This document shows, piece by piece, positions 39,790 through 47,755 of a stretch of 52,887 nt of DNA. The stretch is from the IMG/VR virus record IMGVR_UViG_3300020596_000029, positions 1 through 52,887 of that record. One strand, written 5' to 3'. The notes below the pieces were generated by a model, which was given only the letters and a program-made list of their open reading frames with translations, was not told the origin of the DNA and made no database searches. Within the stretch, counting starts at the first letter, position 1. Each line of letters opens with the position of its first letter. Made by a program: the position numbers and the translations under genes. This stretch comes from a virus.

Positions 39790-40872
39790 ATGCAAAAGAT
39801 CACAAAACTTACCGCAGAGCAGGAGTCGTTGTTGCCCGCGTGGGCAGATAAATGGACAAGCATTGGCCTATCATGCGAGCCGTTGAATTATGACGCCGCT
39901 GTAGATGCGGCGAAACGAGCTTATGCCGCCGCCAGTCTCCCCGCACCCGAACGCTTTGTCGTGTGCGACGGGCCTTTTAGTGGCGCAATTGTCGCCGCAA
40001 TTCTAATGACGGGTATCCCAGCCGGCGTTCGGGCCAGCGTTCGGGCCGGCGTTCGGGCCAGCGTTGGGGCCAGCGTTCGGGCTGGCGTGTTGGACAGCGT
40101 TGGGGCCAACGTGTGGGACAGCGTGTGGGATAGTGTTCGGGACAGCGTGTGGGATAGTGTTCGGGCTGGCGTGTGGGCCAGCGTTCGGGACAGCGTTCGG
40201 GACAGCGTGTGGGATAGTGTTCGGGCTGGCCTTCGGGATAGCGTTTATGGCGCGCATGATGCACATTGGCTCGGCTTTTATGATTTCTTCCTCTCTAATT
40301 GCGGATTGGCTGAACAAGTCGCCCCGTTGCAACCGCTGATTGATCTGGCCTCGCATTGCGGCTGGTGGAGTCCATACGCCAATGTATGCATCCTCCAGCA
40401 TCGCCACTGTGAGTTGCACCGTGACCCTGAGGGTCGATTGCACAATGCCAATGGCCCTGCCGTACTCTATCGCGACGGATGGGGCGTTTGGGCTTGGCAT
40501 GGCGTTCATATTCCCATCGAAAAAGCGTGGATTATCGACGATCCGAATCGCATTGATGTGGCAGCCATTGATGGCGAGCGTAATGCCGAAATTCGCCGCG
40601 TGATGCTGGAACTTTTTGGCCATGATAGATACATTGTTGAGAGCGGCATGAAGCCAGTTCAGACAGACACATATGGCGAATTGTTTCGGCGTGAAATTGC
40701 AGACGACGAGCCTCTGTGTATGGTGCGCGTGGTCAACAGCACGCCCGAATCAGATGGCGAATTGAAAAAATATATGTTACGCGTACCGCCCACCATGCAG
40801 ACGGCACACCAGGCGATTGCATGGAGCTTTGACATGTCTGCGGCCGAATACGCACCAATGGCAGAGTCGTAA
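39790..40872 (+). CDS. DUF6745-like protein with tetrad repeats
   Basis: 360 residues from ATG 39790 (GGAGAAAATT upstream). The C-terminal half ([58 protein letters not shown]) matches DUF6745. Residues of about 80-155 are four-residue repeats ([16 protein letters not shown]), predicted to make a beta-solenoid like pentapeptide repeat proteins. DNA-mimic roles are known for pentapeptide repeats; here that is only analogy. Confidence 0.65.
   Translation: MQKITKLTAEQESLLPAWADKWTSIGLSCEPLNYDAAVDAAKRAYAAASLPAPERFVVCDGPFSGAIVAAILMTGIPAGVRASVRAGVRASVGASVRAGVLDSVGANVWDSVWDSVRDSVWDSVRAGVWASVRDSVRDSVWDSVRAGLRDSVYGAHDAHWLGFYDFFLSNCGLAEQVAPLQPLIDLASHCGWWSPYANVCILQHRHCELHRDPEGRLHNANGPAVLYRDGWGVWAWHGVHIPIEKAWIIDDPNRIDVAAIDGERNAEIRRVMLELFGHDRYIVESGMKPVQTDTYGELFRREIADDEPLCMVRVVNSTPESDGELKKYMLRVPPTMQTAHQAIAWSFDMSAAEYAPMAES
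40024..40245 (+). repeat. 12-bp-based coding minisatellite
   Basis: About 18 units of the type GTTCGGGCCAGC or GTGTGGGATAGC encode V-R/W-A/D-S/G. Pairs form 24-base and longer repeats, so copy number may change readily in frame. No spacers. Confidence 0.9.
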
Positions 40873-41061
40873 AAGCACCACACAGCGCAGGGACACGCCC
40901 GATGCCAGCCGCAACGCTGGCGCGCCACTTCAGCCACTTCGCAGCCGCGCACAGTTCGGGGGTCTCCTTTCGTACCTCGTTAAATCAGCGGCAAGCTGCC
41001 CCTCATTAGTGACTGGTGAAAGGGTCAACAGCAGCAGCGGGAACTCCTTTGGGTGTGTGAA

Positions 41062-41091
41062 GACGGTGGCATATGCGAGTGTGCCACCGTC
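41062..41091 (+). repeat. 10-bp hairpin before the gene at 41127
   Basis: GACGGTGGCA (41062-41071) pairs with TGCCACCGTC (41082-41091), loop of 10. It lies in the 254-base gap 40873-41126, where no convincing gene was seen. It could end the preceding transcript, though no T-run follows. Confidence 0.55.
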
Positions 41092-41126
41092 GCACGCAAA
41101 TTGTAGACAGAAAGGGTGGGCAGCAC

Positions 41127-41348
41127 ATGAGCGACGAACACGTTGACGACTTCCGCGAGCTAGAGGACTTCTGGCCTGACATGGATGGCCTAGCTGACGG
41201 CGTGGACATATTCCTGGCGCAGTACGGGCCACCCACAGGCGACGAAGATGCTGCCTACCTCACAGCGCAGGCCGGCAGCATCAGCAGCCTGTGCAACGAT
41301 TATGCCACGGCAATGGCACTAGGCAACGGAAGCGGGGCGGAAGGATGA
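41127..41348 (+). CDS. Small acidic protein
   Basis: 73 residues from ATG 41127. DDFRELEDFWPDMDGLADGVDIFLAQYG, then a helical end (AQAGSISSLCNDYATAMAL). No family recognised. The stop overlaps the next ATG. Confidence 0.45.
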   Translation: MSDEHVDDFRELEDFWPDMDGLADGVDIFLAQYGPPTGDEDAAYLTAQAGSISSLCNDYATAMALGNGSGAEG

Positions 41349-41581
41349 CGACAAAGCGCAATTTCAACCGTTTACGCGGTGCGATTGACGCCCGCAATTC
41401 GCAGTGGCTTGAGGACATGGAGCCTGACATCGCCTCGGCTTTACGCCAGGAGATAGACGACGGTGCCAGCCTAGACGAGGTGGAAAGATTCGCCGTTGAA
41501 CTGAGCGGCGAACGCGACAGATTCGCCCGCAAGTTGACCAGCGCAGCTAGGCACCTCGCGAGCGTGCAGGCGGGGCGTTAG
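41345..41581 (+). CDS. Small charged helical protein
   Basis: 78 residues from ATG 41345 (GGAAGG upstream). FNRLRGAIDARNSQWLEDMEPDIASALRQEIDDG, DEVERFAVELSGERDRFARKL: long charged helices. Function unknown. It converges with the minus-strand ribbon-helix-helix gene 10 bases away. Confidence 0.45.
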   Translation: MTTKRNFNRLRGAIDARNSQWLEDMEPDIASALRQEIDDGASLDEVERFAVELSGERDRFARKLTSAARHLASVQAGR

Positions 41582-41591
41582 TTGGTGACGG

Positions 41592-41783
41592 TCACGACTT
41601 GGGCGGAAGTGCAGCAGGCAATTTAGTGCCTTGAGGCAACTGAGTCAAGGCGTACAATTCCAACGCTTCAAGCAACTGGTTATTCAGTGATCGCTTATTG
41701 TCCCTAGCGATTTTAGTCAGAATTTCATGGAATGCTTCGGTAGTGCGAATCATAATTCGCTTCTCTTTTAGTCCGTCACTCAC
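41592..41783 (-). CDS. Arc-type ribbon-helix-helix repressor
   Basis: 63 residues, GTG start with AAGGAG nine bases upstream. KRIMIRTTEAFHEILTKIARDNKRSLNNQLLEALELYA fits Arc-type proteins: strand (IMIRT) then two helices with N in the turn. It is read divergently from the helicase operon and flanks a promoter packed with TGTTGC sites, so it probably represses both itself and the helicase operon. Confidence 0.72.
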   Translation of the reverse strand: MSDGLKEKRIMIRTTEAFHEILTKIARDNKRSLNNQLLEALELYALTQLPQGTKLPAALPPKS

Positions 41784-41797
41784 TGGATTTCTCCTTA

Positions 41798-41847
41798 TTG
41801 ACTTGGCAACAAAATGTTGCTATAATGTTGCAGCAGCTTAATGTTGC
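41798..41847 (+). promoter_or_regulatory. Helicase operon promoter with TGTTGC operators
   Basis: TTGACT (41798-41803), 17 bases, TATAAT (41821-41826). GCAACA-AAA-TGTTGC (41806-41820) fills the spacer. TGTTGC recurs at 41826-41831 and 41842-41847. A repressor on these sites would block the promoter. Minus-strand reading also offers a divergent -10-like CATTAT. Confidence 0.85.
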
Positions 41848-41888
41848 AAGTTTAGCACGCAGACGATACAGGTGTCAAGGGGATGGAC

Positions 41889-43850
41889 ATGCGAACCTTA
41901 CGCAGTAAGAAATTAAGGGCCGCACTCTATTACAGTCAGGGCGGCAAATGCGCCATATGTGGCGGCGAATTACCAGAGGATTGGCACGCTGATCATATCG
42001 TACCGTGGATGGTCACAAAGCGCACGAATGTACACGAAATGCAAGCGTTATGTCCCAAGTGCAACTTGGGGAAAGGTACGAAAATGCTCAGAAAGCATCA
42101 AGCGGAGATGGAGAGTCACGTCAAGAGTCTTGTCTCAGGTCTTTCTACAAAGAAGAAAATCCTCGTCTATTGCACGCCGGGCGGCGGCAAGAGCGCATTG
42201 CCTGCAATCATGATGAAGTACCTGGGCGAGATGCTACCCGACGAACGAAATTACCGCATTTGCTGGCTTGTGCCACGGGATTCCCTGCGCGATCAGGGCG
42301 AATGGTCATTCGTTGAACTCAAGTCCATCGTTGGGCATCATTGTGAAATTCGCGCGGCTGGCAACGATTTCAATCCTGCGCGCTCGACGATGGGATACGT
42401 TATCAATTACCAGTCTTTGTCTGCTAACCCAGACCTACACCGAGATAACTTCGAACTCGCTAAACAGCGAAATCACCCCTACATTCTCTTCCTTGACGAG
42501 TGCCACCATATCCCAGCACCCAACGAGGATGTAGACGATCCAGAGGAAAAAGCATACTACAAGGCAGTCGCCCCCCTCGTGGAAAAGTGCGACATTCTTG
42601 TAATGGCGACTGGAACGCTAGAGCGTCACGACAAAAAGAAGATCGCTTTCCTTCCCTACACTGGATCGGCTGGCGGAGAATGGGTAGACCTGAAATCAAA
42701 GGACTGGCACGTTATTCGATACACGCGGAAGGATGCGCTAGAGGAAGGCGCAATCGTACCGTTACACATGACCTACGCGGATGGTGCCGCGGTCTGGACT
42801 TCGGCAACGGGCGAAGAAATCTCAGTAGAAAGCATCGCGGAGATGGAGAGGCGTTATCAGGCTCCTGCTCTGCGCACATCTTTGGAAACGGAATATGCTT
42901 ATGCGTTACTCGATAAGTGCATACAGCATTGGCATTCATACAAGTTGAATGTTTATAGCAAGGCTAAGTTACTGATCATAGCTCCTGGCGTGCAGGTAGC
43001 CCGGTCATATTTTAAGCACATTCGCGGTTCGGGGCTTTCCTGCGAGATAGCAGTATCTGCCGATGGCGATGATGCCAAGATAGCCATCAATCGCTTCAAG
43101 GGCAAAGCAAGACCCCATTGTGACATCCTGGTAAGCGTCGCTATCGCGTACGAAGGATTAGATGTAAAGGAAATTACGCACGTTGCACTATTGACTAAAT
43201 ACCGTAGTAAGCCCTGGATTGAGCAAGCGATTAGCCGAGCAAACCGCGCCTCAGAAGGCAAGAGTCACGGCTATATCTACGCGCCAGACGACCCTTCATT
43301 ACGTGCCATTCTTGACGAGATTGAACGCGAACAACAGGGTGTAGTGATTGCTAAGCGGGAAGGGCCACGAGGGACAGTTCCAGATGTGCCGCCGCCGCCA
43401 CGTGTTGAAATTAGTCCCATTGGTAGCGAATTGACCGGGGCTAGAGCGGGCGATCTTGATGGCACGATGAGGACAACTTACGAAGAAGATGCCTTTTTGT
43501 CTGAGCGAATGAAACAGTTTGGCTTGCACGGTAGCACGATCCAACTCAAGCAACTTCTTACTGACATCGGTGTGAGCGAACTGATGCCTGTCAATGGCAA
43601 GGGCAATACAAGCCAGTCCGTATTGCCGCCAGTATCGGTAAGAGAAAAAAAGATTAAAGACAACATATTGGCCTATGTCAAATCTATTGCGAAAGGCGAA
43701 CCAGAAATTATCAAACAGGTACGATTGGCGGCCAAGAATAAATTTGGGCCAATCGACTATCTTGATTATGAAGGATTACGTGAACAGTGGGCATGGCTTC
43801 AAGCAACCTATCCTGGCGGAGTGACCTATGAACCTATTGCTGAACACTAA
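41889..43850 (+). CDS. HNH nuclease-SF2 helicase fusion
   Basis: 653 residues from ATG 41889, six bases after AAGGGG (ATG 41883 is too close). Residues of about 15-65 are an HNH nuclease: CAIC at 21-24, WHADHIVPW, CPKCN at 55-59. A DEAD/DEAH-type helicase follows: Walker A TPGGGKS (about 96-102), DECH (203-206), MATGTL, VAIAYEGLDV and motif VI QAISRANRA (about 446). The C-terminal 170 residues are of unknown fold. The joined nuclease and translocase resemble restriction-type or defence enzymes, yet the place at the head of the replication operon suggests a role in replication, recombination or attack on host DNA. Confidence 0.82.
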   Translation: MRTLRSKKLRAALYYSQGGKCAICGGELPEDWHADHIVPWMVTKRTNVHEMQALCPKCNLGKGTKMLRKHQAEMESHVKSLVSGLSTKKKILVYCTPGGGKSALPAIMMKYLGEMLPDERNYRICWLVPRDSLRDQGEWSFVELKSIVGHHCEIRAAGNDFNPARSTMGYVINYQSLSANPDLHRDNFELAKQRNHPYILFLDECHHIPAPNEDVDDPEEKAYYKAVAPLVEKCDILVMATGTLERHDKKKIAFLPYTGSAGGEWVDLKSKDWHVIRYTRKDALEEGAIVPLHMTYADGAAVWTSATGEEISVESIAEMERRYQAPALRTSLETEYAYALLDKCIQHWHSYKLNVYSKAKLLIIAPGVQVARSYFKHIRGSGLSCEIAVSADGDDAKIAINRFKGKARPHCDILVSVAIAYEGLDVKEITHVALLTKYRSKPWIEQAISRANRASEGKSHGYIYAPDDPSLRAILDEIEREQQGVVIAKREGPRGTVPDVPPPPRVEISPIGSELTGARAGDLDGTMRTTYEEDAFLSERMKQFGLHGSTIQLKQLLTDIGVSELMPVNGKGNTSQSVLPPVSVREKKIKDNILAYVKSIAKGEPEIIKQVRLAAKNKFGPIDYLDYEGLREQWAWLQATYPGGVTYEPIAEH

Positions 43851-44478
43851 ACCGCTAGACGAACTTGGCGACCTCACTGCGCCGATTGGATCACGGAAAT
43901 GGCTGCTTGGTGTCGCGAACGAGATTCGCAAGACGCTCTACGACAAAGAGCAAACAGGGCGACGCCTACAGGACCTAATAGAAGTATTTAAGGAACACGC
44001 TGGCTGGCAGGAGTTTGGCTATTTCACTTGGGAAGAATACTGCACCAAGCGTTTGCAGACTGAGCCGGAGAAGGTTGACACAGAGGCCACGCTACGCGAG
44101 AAGGCGGGCGGAGTACCGGGCAATGTAAATAATCCAACAGGGAATAACCAATACAAGAGAGTGGATGATTCTGATAATTATCAGAATCATCCTGCGGAAG
44201 AAGGCAAGCGACAAAAGTCCTTAGGCGAGTTAGCCGGCACATCGGCTGCGTACACGCTTGCGCGGCTAAAGCGCGATGAACCGTCCCTATACGAGCGAGT
44301 CAAGCGCGGTGAATTGTCTGCCAATGCCGCGGCGATTGAGGCCGGATGGCGCAACCCCAAGACGCGCTACAGCCTTCCAGATGACCCACAGGCGGCGGGG
44401 CGGTACTTGGCGGAGCGCGTGGATCGTGAGTGGTTCGATATGTTGATTGATACCTATTACAAGGCGATTTCGGAATAG
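43828..44478 (+). CDS. Probable DNA-binding replication or regulatory protein
   Basis: 216 residues, 23 bases overlapping the helicase gene. N-terminal helical part (EIRKTLYDKEQTGRRLQDLIEVFKEHAGWQEFGYFTWEEYC), C-terminal ELAGTSAAYTLARLKRDEPSLYERVKRGELSANAAAIEAGWR, a phage helix-rich motif often near replication genes. A 30-bp palindrome lies in its middle (44163-44192). Exact role unknown. Confidence 0.5.
   Translation: MNLLLNTKPLDELGDLTAPIGSRKWLLGVANEIRKTLYDKEQTGRRLQDLIEVFKEHAGWQEFGYFTWEEYCTKRLQTEPEKVDTEATLREKAGGVPGNVNNPTGNNQYKRVDDSDNYQNHPAEEGKRQKSLGELAGTSAAYTLARLKRDEPSLYERVKRGELSANAAAIEAGWRNPKTRYSLPDDPQAAGRYLAERVDREWFDMLIDTYYKAISE
44163..44192. repeat. 30-bp perfect palindrome
   Basis: Arm GGATGATTCTGATAA and its complement, centred on AATT, inside coding sequence (DDSDNYQNHP). 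Palindromes of this length are rare by chance, and coding does not require it. It could be an operator or a replication-associated site, about 550 bases before the iterons. Confidence 0.9.
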
Positions 44479-44480
44479 CT

Positions 44481-45413
44481 ATGAGCGTCAAAATGACAGC
44501 GCGTGTGTGGGCAATCGAAGATGAGGAACTCAAGGACGCGCGCCTACTCACGCTGCTGTCATTAGCGGACTATGCCAACAGCGACGATCTGAGTTGGCCT
44601 TCCGTGCCTACACTCGCCAAGCGCACGCGCATCAGCGAGCGACAGATTCAGCGCAGTATCCATTGGCTAGAGCAAGCCGCCTACATCAAAATCACCGAAA
44701 AGGGCAACGGTCGCGGTCGCGTGACAACTTACAAGCTACTTGTAAAGGGTGACATTAGCGACATAAAGGGCGACACCATGACACCCTTTAGCGAAGAATT
44801 GACACCCGTTGACAGCATAAAGGGTGACATTAGCGACATAAAGGGTGACATTGGCGAAGAAATTCAGTCATACGTGCGAATTGAACCATTAACAACAGAA
44901 CCATTAAGAGCTAAGGGAACTAAAAGCATTGTGGCTGACGCCACACCCGCCCCGCCAGTTGCCCCCGTTGTCACCGTTTTGGAAAAACCAAAAGGCAAGC
45001 GCACAGCCAAACCAAAAGAACCCCCCCACACTTCCGAAATTACCCCCCGTGAGCCGAGCGAGTGGCAAGAGTTTGTCGGTGCATTTTGCTGGTTATGTCA
45101 CGCGCACAAGGAGGTAGGCACTTTGACGAAGGAGCAGAGAGGCGCGTTGTTGGCAGAGGCGAAGGTGGTGCATGACGACGGTTACGACACGGATAATTTG
45201 CGCGAATGGTACAAGTCTATTTGGCTTCAAAGTTGGCAGTGGAAGAAAGACCGAAGCCGCCCCAAGCCAGCCGATGTGCGCTCTAGCATAGCCCAGCTAC
45301 GAGCCGAGACACCAGAGGGCTTTGAAGTTTCACCTGTGTTGAACGGCAACCATTCCACCAACAACGGTATCAATGCGGTACTTGCTTACAGGGAAAGACG
45401 AGGCTACCAATGA
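44481..45413 (+). CDS. Replication initiator (lambda O-like layout)
   Basis: 310 residues. An N-terminal winged helix-turn-helix (about 10-85: LTLLSLADYANSDDLSWPSVPTLAKRTRISERQIQRSIHWLEQAAYIKI) is typical of phage initiators. The middle codes for KGDISDIKGD repeats from DNA iterons and is followed by an AT-rich segment and a Lys/Pro linker. The C-terminal domain (WQEFVGAFCWLCHAHKEVG...) may bind a loader. Initiator with origin iterons inside its gene, then a loader gene, is the lambda O-P arrangement. Four bases overlap with the next gene. Confidence 0.75.
   Translation: MSVKMTARVWAIEDEELKDARLLTLLSLADYANSDDLSWPSVPTLAKRTRISERQIQRSIHWLEQAAYIKITEKGNGRGRVTTYKLLVKGDISDIKGDTMTPFSEELTPVDSIKGDISDIKGDIGEEIQSYVRIEPLTTEPLRAKGTKSIVADATPAPPVAPVVTVLEKPKGKRTAKPKEPPHTSEITPREPSEWQEFVGAFCWLCHAHKEVGTLTKEQRGALLAEAKVVHDDGYDTDNLREWYKSIWLQSWQWKKDRSRPKPADVRSSIAQLRAETPEGFEVSPVLNGNHSTNNGINAVLAYRERRGYQ
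44743..44930. other. Probable replication origin: iterons and AT-rich stretch
   Basis: AAAGGGTGACATTAGCGACA occurs at 44744-44763 and 44819-44838; shorter copies start at 44765 and 44840, and an inverted copy (ATGACACCCTTTA) is at 44778-44790. The sequence after them (about 44870-44930) is AT-rich. The two tandem pairs are 75 bases apart. Iterons followed by an AT-rich unwinding element inside the initiator gene are what lambda-type origins show. Confidence 0.7.
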
Positions 45414-45820
45414 ACGAGATCGAGAAGGTCGGCAAGCAGGGATTGGCTTGGAATGGGCGGCGCATCAAGAGTACCGACGATGAGATTAGTCGGATTCTTG
45501 GCCCAATGTTTGTTCTGTTTTCGCAAGCCAAAATTACGGAAGAAATGGTCGCCGTTTACGTGATGATGCTGCGCGACATTGAGCCGCAAGCGTTGGCAGC
45601 GGCGGTACTCAAGGCAATGAACGCGTGCAAGTTTCTGCCTACTGTTGCCGAGATTCGCGAGCAGTTGGGCGCACGGGTGCCAGGCCCAAGCAGCGACGTT
45701 GATTTGACCAAACTCAAGCCAGTACCTAGCAAAATGTTTCACCTTGACCCAGACGAGGATAGACGGCAGCGTATGGCGCAATTGCGACGCACCGAGAAAT
45801 GGAACCGCTACTATGCGTGA
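45410..45820 (+). CDS. Probable helicase loader
   Basis: 136 residues after the initiator. EISRILGPMFVLFSQAKITEEMVAVYVMMLRDIEPQALAAAVLKAMNACKFLPTVAEIREQLG resembles small phage helicase loaders and lambda P-like helper proteins. It has no ATPase motif. By position it should recruit the host replicative helicase, as no helicase of DnaB type is encoded in the window. Confidence 0.6.
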   Translation: MNEIEKVGKQGLAWNGRRIKSTDDEISRILGPMFVLFSQAKITEEMVAVYVMMLRDIEPQALAAAVLKAMNACKFLPTVAEIREQLGARVPGPSSDVDLTKLKPVPSKMFHLDPDEDRRQRMAQLRRTEKWNRYYA

Positions 45821-46202
45821 CATTCACGGACGTTATCCCGATGTTTTGACAATTGCTACGAGTGGCCCCGCCTGGGCGAAGGGGTGCGATGCCTGCAAGT
45901 ATGGCATCGTTGCGTCACCCGAAGTCACCGGAGCCGTTGAGTTCTACCTAGAGCGCGTCGTGCAAGCCGTTGACGGCGATCTCACCTTCTGCACCTGCAA
46001 GGCGGGGCAAAGATACCGCGTGTCGCTGCTGAACCGTCACCGCAAGCTACTTGCGGATGCCAAAAAGGATGGGCGCATGACTGAGGCGGTAAGCAACAAG
46101 TCGCATCCGGACATTGAAAATGCGCGCGCGGCCATGTTGGAAAGCCACGGCAAACTGAACAAAGAACCCACGATCCATTTTGAGAAGAGTGCGCCGGCAT
46201 GA
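45813..46202 (+). CDS. Cysteine-rich replication-region protein
   Basis: 129 residues from ATG 45813 (8 bases overlap). CDACKYG and CTCKAGQRYR pairs could bind zinc. The rest is basic and helical (LLNRHRKLLADAKKDGRM). Such proteins often sit beside phage loader genes; role unknown. Confidence 0.5.
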   Translation: MRDIHGRYPDVLTIATSGPAWAKGCDACKYGIVASPEVTGAVEFYLERVVQAVDGDLTFCTCKAGQRYRVSLLNRHRKLLADAKKDGRMTEAVSNKSHPDIENARAAMLESHGKLNKEPTIHFEKSAPA

Positions 46203-46396
46203 GCGACACAAAAATCAGAACGCTTACTGCGCTCACGGGTACGCCAGTGACGAAAATGACCATCGTGCAGCTTTTGCGCGGCATGGCGACGGTCTGCCTG
46301 TTGCCGCCTGATTCGGAGTCGGTTGACCGTGCGGCTGTGTTTTCCAGCATAATGCTTGAGGCGGCGCGGCGCGACGGGGACAAGGTGACGCCGTGA
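46199..46396 (+). CDS. Small protein, unknown function
   Basis: 65 residues. VTKMTIVQLLRGMATVCLLPPDSESVDRAAVFSSIMLEAARRDG is mainly helical. Overlaps both neighbours by four bases, so it is part of a coupled string of genes. Confidence 0.5.
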   Translation: MSDTKIRTLTALTGTPVTKMTIVQLLRGMATVCLLPPDSESVDRAAVFSSIMLEAARRDGDKVTP

Positions 46397-46593
46397 GCAT
46401 TATCTACCGCGACGTTGTGCAGTACGATTATGAGCTAGATGAGCTAGACCCGCGTGTCATCCTGGTCAAGCGCGAGGGACAGGACGCCTACTGGCGCATG
46501 TGGGGAACGTTCAGTACGCCTCGCCAGGCACGGCGCGTTCTGGGGCTGCTCAGGCAAGGCACGCAAACAGAGCAAGGGGAGGTGCGGCCGTGA
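46393..46593 (+). CDS. Small protein, unknown function
   Basis: 66 residues, GTG start overlapping the upstream stop. Beta-rich N-terminus (SIIYRDVVQYDYELDELDPRVILVKREG), basic C-terminus (TPRQARRVLGLLRQG). No family recognised. Confidence 0.45.
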   Translation: MSIIYRDVVQYDYELDELDPRVILVKREGQDAYWRMWGTFSTPRQARRVLGLLRQGTQTEQGEVRP

Positions 46594-47072
46594 GCAAGTT
46601 CAGCGAGCGAGAATTGACGACGCTGTTACGTGCCAACCCCGAAATTGTCATAGACGGCACGGCACCGGTGCAGCGACTGGTCGAGGCTGTCACGCCTGCC
46701 AAACGCGCAGAGCCGGAGCATCTTATGCAAATTGCAATCATCGCAGAATGCGGCAGACGTGCCGAGCATGACCCGCGGTATAGACTTTTGCTAGCAATTC
46801 CCAATGGAGGCCATCGCAGCAAGCGCACGGCGGGCAAGCTCAAGGCGGAAGGAGTGCGAGCCGGAGTGCCAGATTTATTTTTACCCGTCGCAGCGCATGG
46901 GATGCACGGAATTTGGCTCGAACTCAAGTGCGAAAAAAACAAGCCATCCGTCGCCCAAGCTGCCTGGGCGAAGGCACTCAGGGAACAGGGCTATTGTGTT
47001 GAGGTGGTCTATGACCACCCGCAGCACGCGCTTAATTTGATTGCGTGGTATCTGTCGGGGGGCCAGCAATGA
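46590..47072 (+). CDS. VRR-NUC domain nuclease
   Basis: 160 residues from GTG 46590 with GGGGAGG upstream. AIPNGGHRSKRTAGKLKAEGVRAGVPDLFLPV (about 70-98) then GIWLELKCEKNKPS gives the PD-(D/E)xK core: Asp in GVPDL and E-L-K. Phage VRR-NUC proteins are stand-alone nucleases tied to DNA replication or repair and may cut branched DNA such as Holliday junctions. The N-terminal 60 residues are an extra helical part. Confidence 0.8.
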   Translation: MSKFSERELTTLLRANPEIVIDGTAPVQRLVEAVTPAKRAEPEHLMQIAIIAECGRRAEHDPRYRLLLAIPNGGHRSKRTAGKLKAEGVRAGVPDLFLPVAAHGMHGIWLELKCEKNKPSVAQAAWAKALREQGYCVEVVYDHPQHALNLIAWYLSGGQQ

Positions 47073-47755
47073 GCATCTACGAAACGACTAGCGGCAGAGC
47101 ATTTGCCAACGACCCAGATTTCGACGGCATGACAGGCCGCGTGACCTATCAGCGCACCGTCACGGGCATGACGCTGGATGGTTGGAAAGTGCGGAACACA
47201 ATCAGCTATGTGGACATCGGCAGAGCCGCGCACGTTGACGCCGTTGACCCGGAGGCGGCCCTTGTGCCTGAGAGATTCCCCTATGCCACCGCCACCGCCA
47301 CCGCCTTAGCAGATGGCAAGCGTAAAGCGGCTGCCGAGCGCGTCATTACATTGCGTGGGCAGGTGGAGGCGTGTTTGCGTGAGCATGGGCCGCAATCGGC
47401 TTATGCCATTGCCACGAAGCTGGAAGATGGCGGAAAGCGGCGCGTTCTGGACTGTTTGCGCCGCTTTCCGGATCGCTTTTTTTTCCACGGCGGGCAATTC
47501 CAGATTTGGAGTCTGATTGGGCAGGAATGGACGCCGCCCCAAGTTAAGAAAATTAGCAACACCATGCGCGCCATTCGCGCCGCGCTGGAAGAGCATGGGC
47601 CACAGACAGTGGGCGATTTAGCCAAACGGCTAGGCACTTACCAGTCCACCGTGCAAAAGAGCATGGCGCGCCATGCTGAGTGGTTTCGTGTGGTCGAGAT
47701 ACGCAAAGGTGTTGGCAACGCGCCGAATACAAGGGTGTGGGGATTGGCCGCATGA
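47069..47755 (+). CDS. Protein with tandem winged-helix domains
   Basis: 228 residues from ATG 47069. After a 75-residue N-terminus, two similar winged-helix parts follow: VEACLREHGPQSAYAIATKLEDGGKRRVLDCLRRFPDRFF and IRAALEEHGPQTVGDLAKRLGTYQSTVQKSMARHAEWFRVV. It probably binds DNA as a late-stage regulator or replication factor. An inverted repeat followed by eight T lies inside it (47431-47484). Confidence 0.6.
   Translation: MSIYETTSGRAFANDPDFDGMTGRVTYQRTVTGMTLDGWKVRNTISYVDIGRAAHVDAVDPEAALVPERFPYATATATALADGKRKAAAERVITLRGQVEACLREHGPQSAYAIATKLEDGGKRRVLDCLRRFPDRFFFHGGQFQIWSLIGQEWTPPQVKKISNTMRAIRAALEEHGPQTVGDLAKRLGTYQSTVQKSMARHAEWFRVVEIRKGVGNAPNTRVWGLAA
47431..47484 (+). terminator. Terminator-like hairpin inside a gene
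   Basis: CGGAAAGCGGCGC (47431-47443) pairs perfectly with 47458-47470 (loop 14). Six bases later come eight T (47477-47484). The gap between stem and T-run is unusual for a full terminator. It may weaken read-through or produce truncated mRNA. Confidence 0.45.

Noticed and set aside
40024-40245. Short tandem repeats considered as a regulatory or CRISPR-like array
   Set aside because: They code for a regular four-residue repeat in one long gene and have no spacers.
40817-41146. Open frame of 109 codons bridging the DUF6745 gene and the gene at 41127
   Set aside because: No ribosome site, Arg/Ser-rich composition, and it overlaps both better-supported genes.
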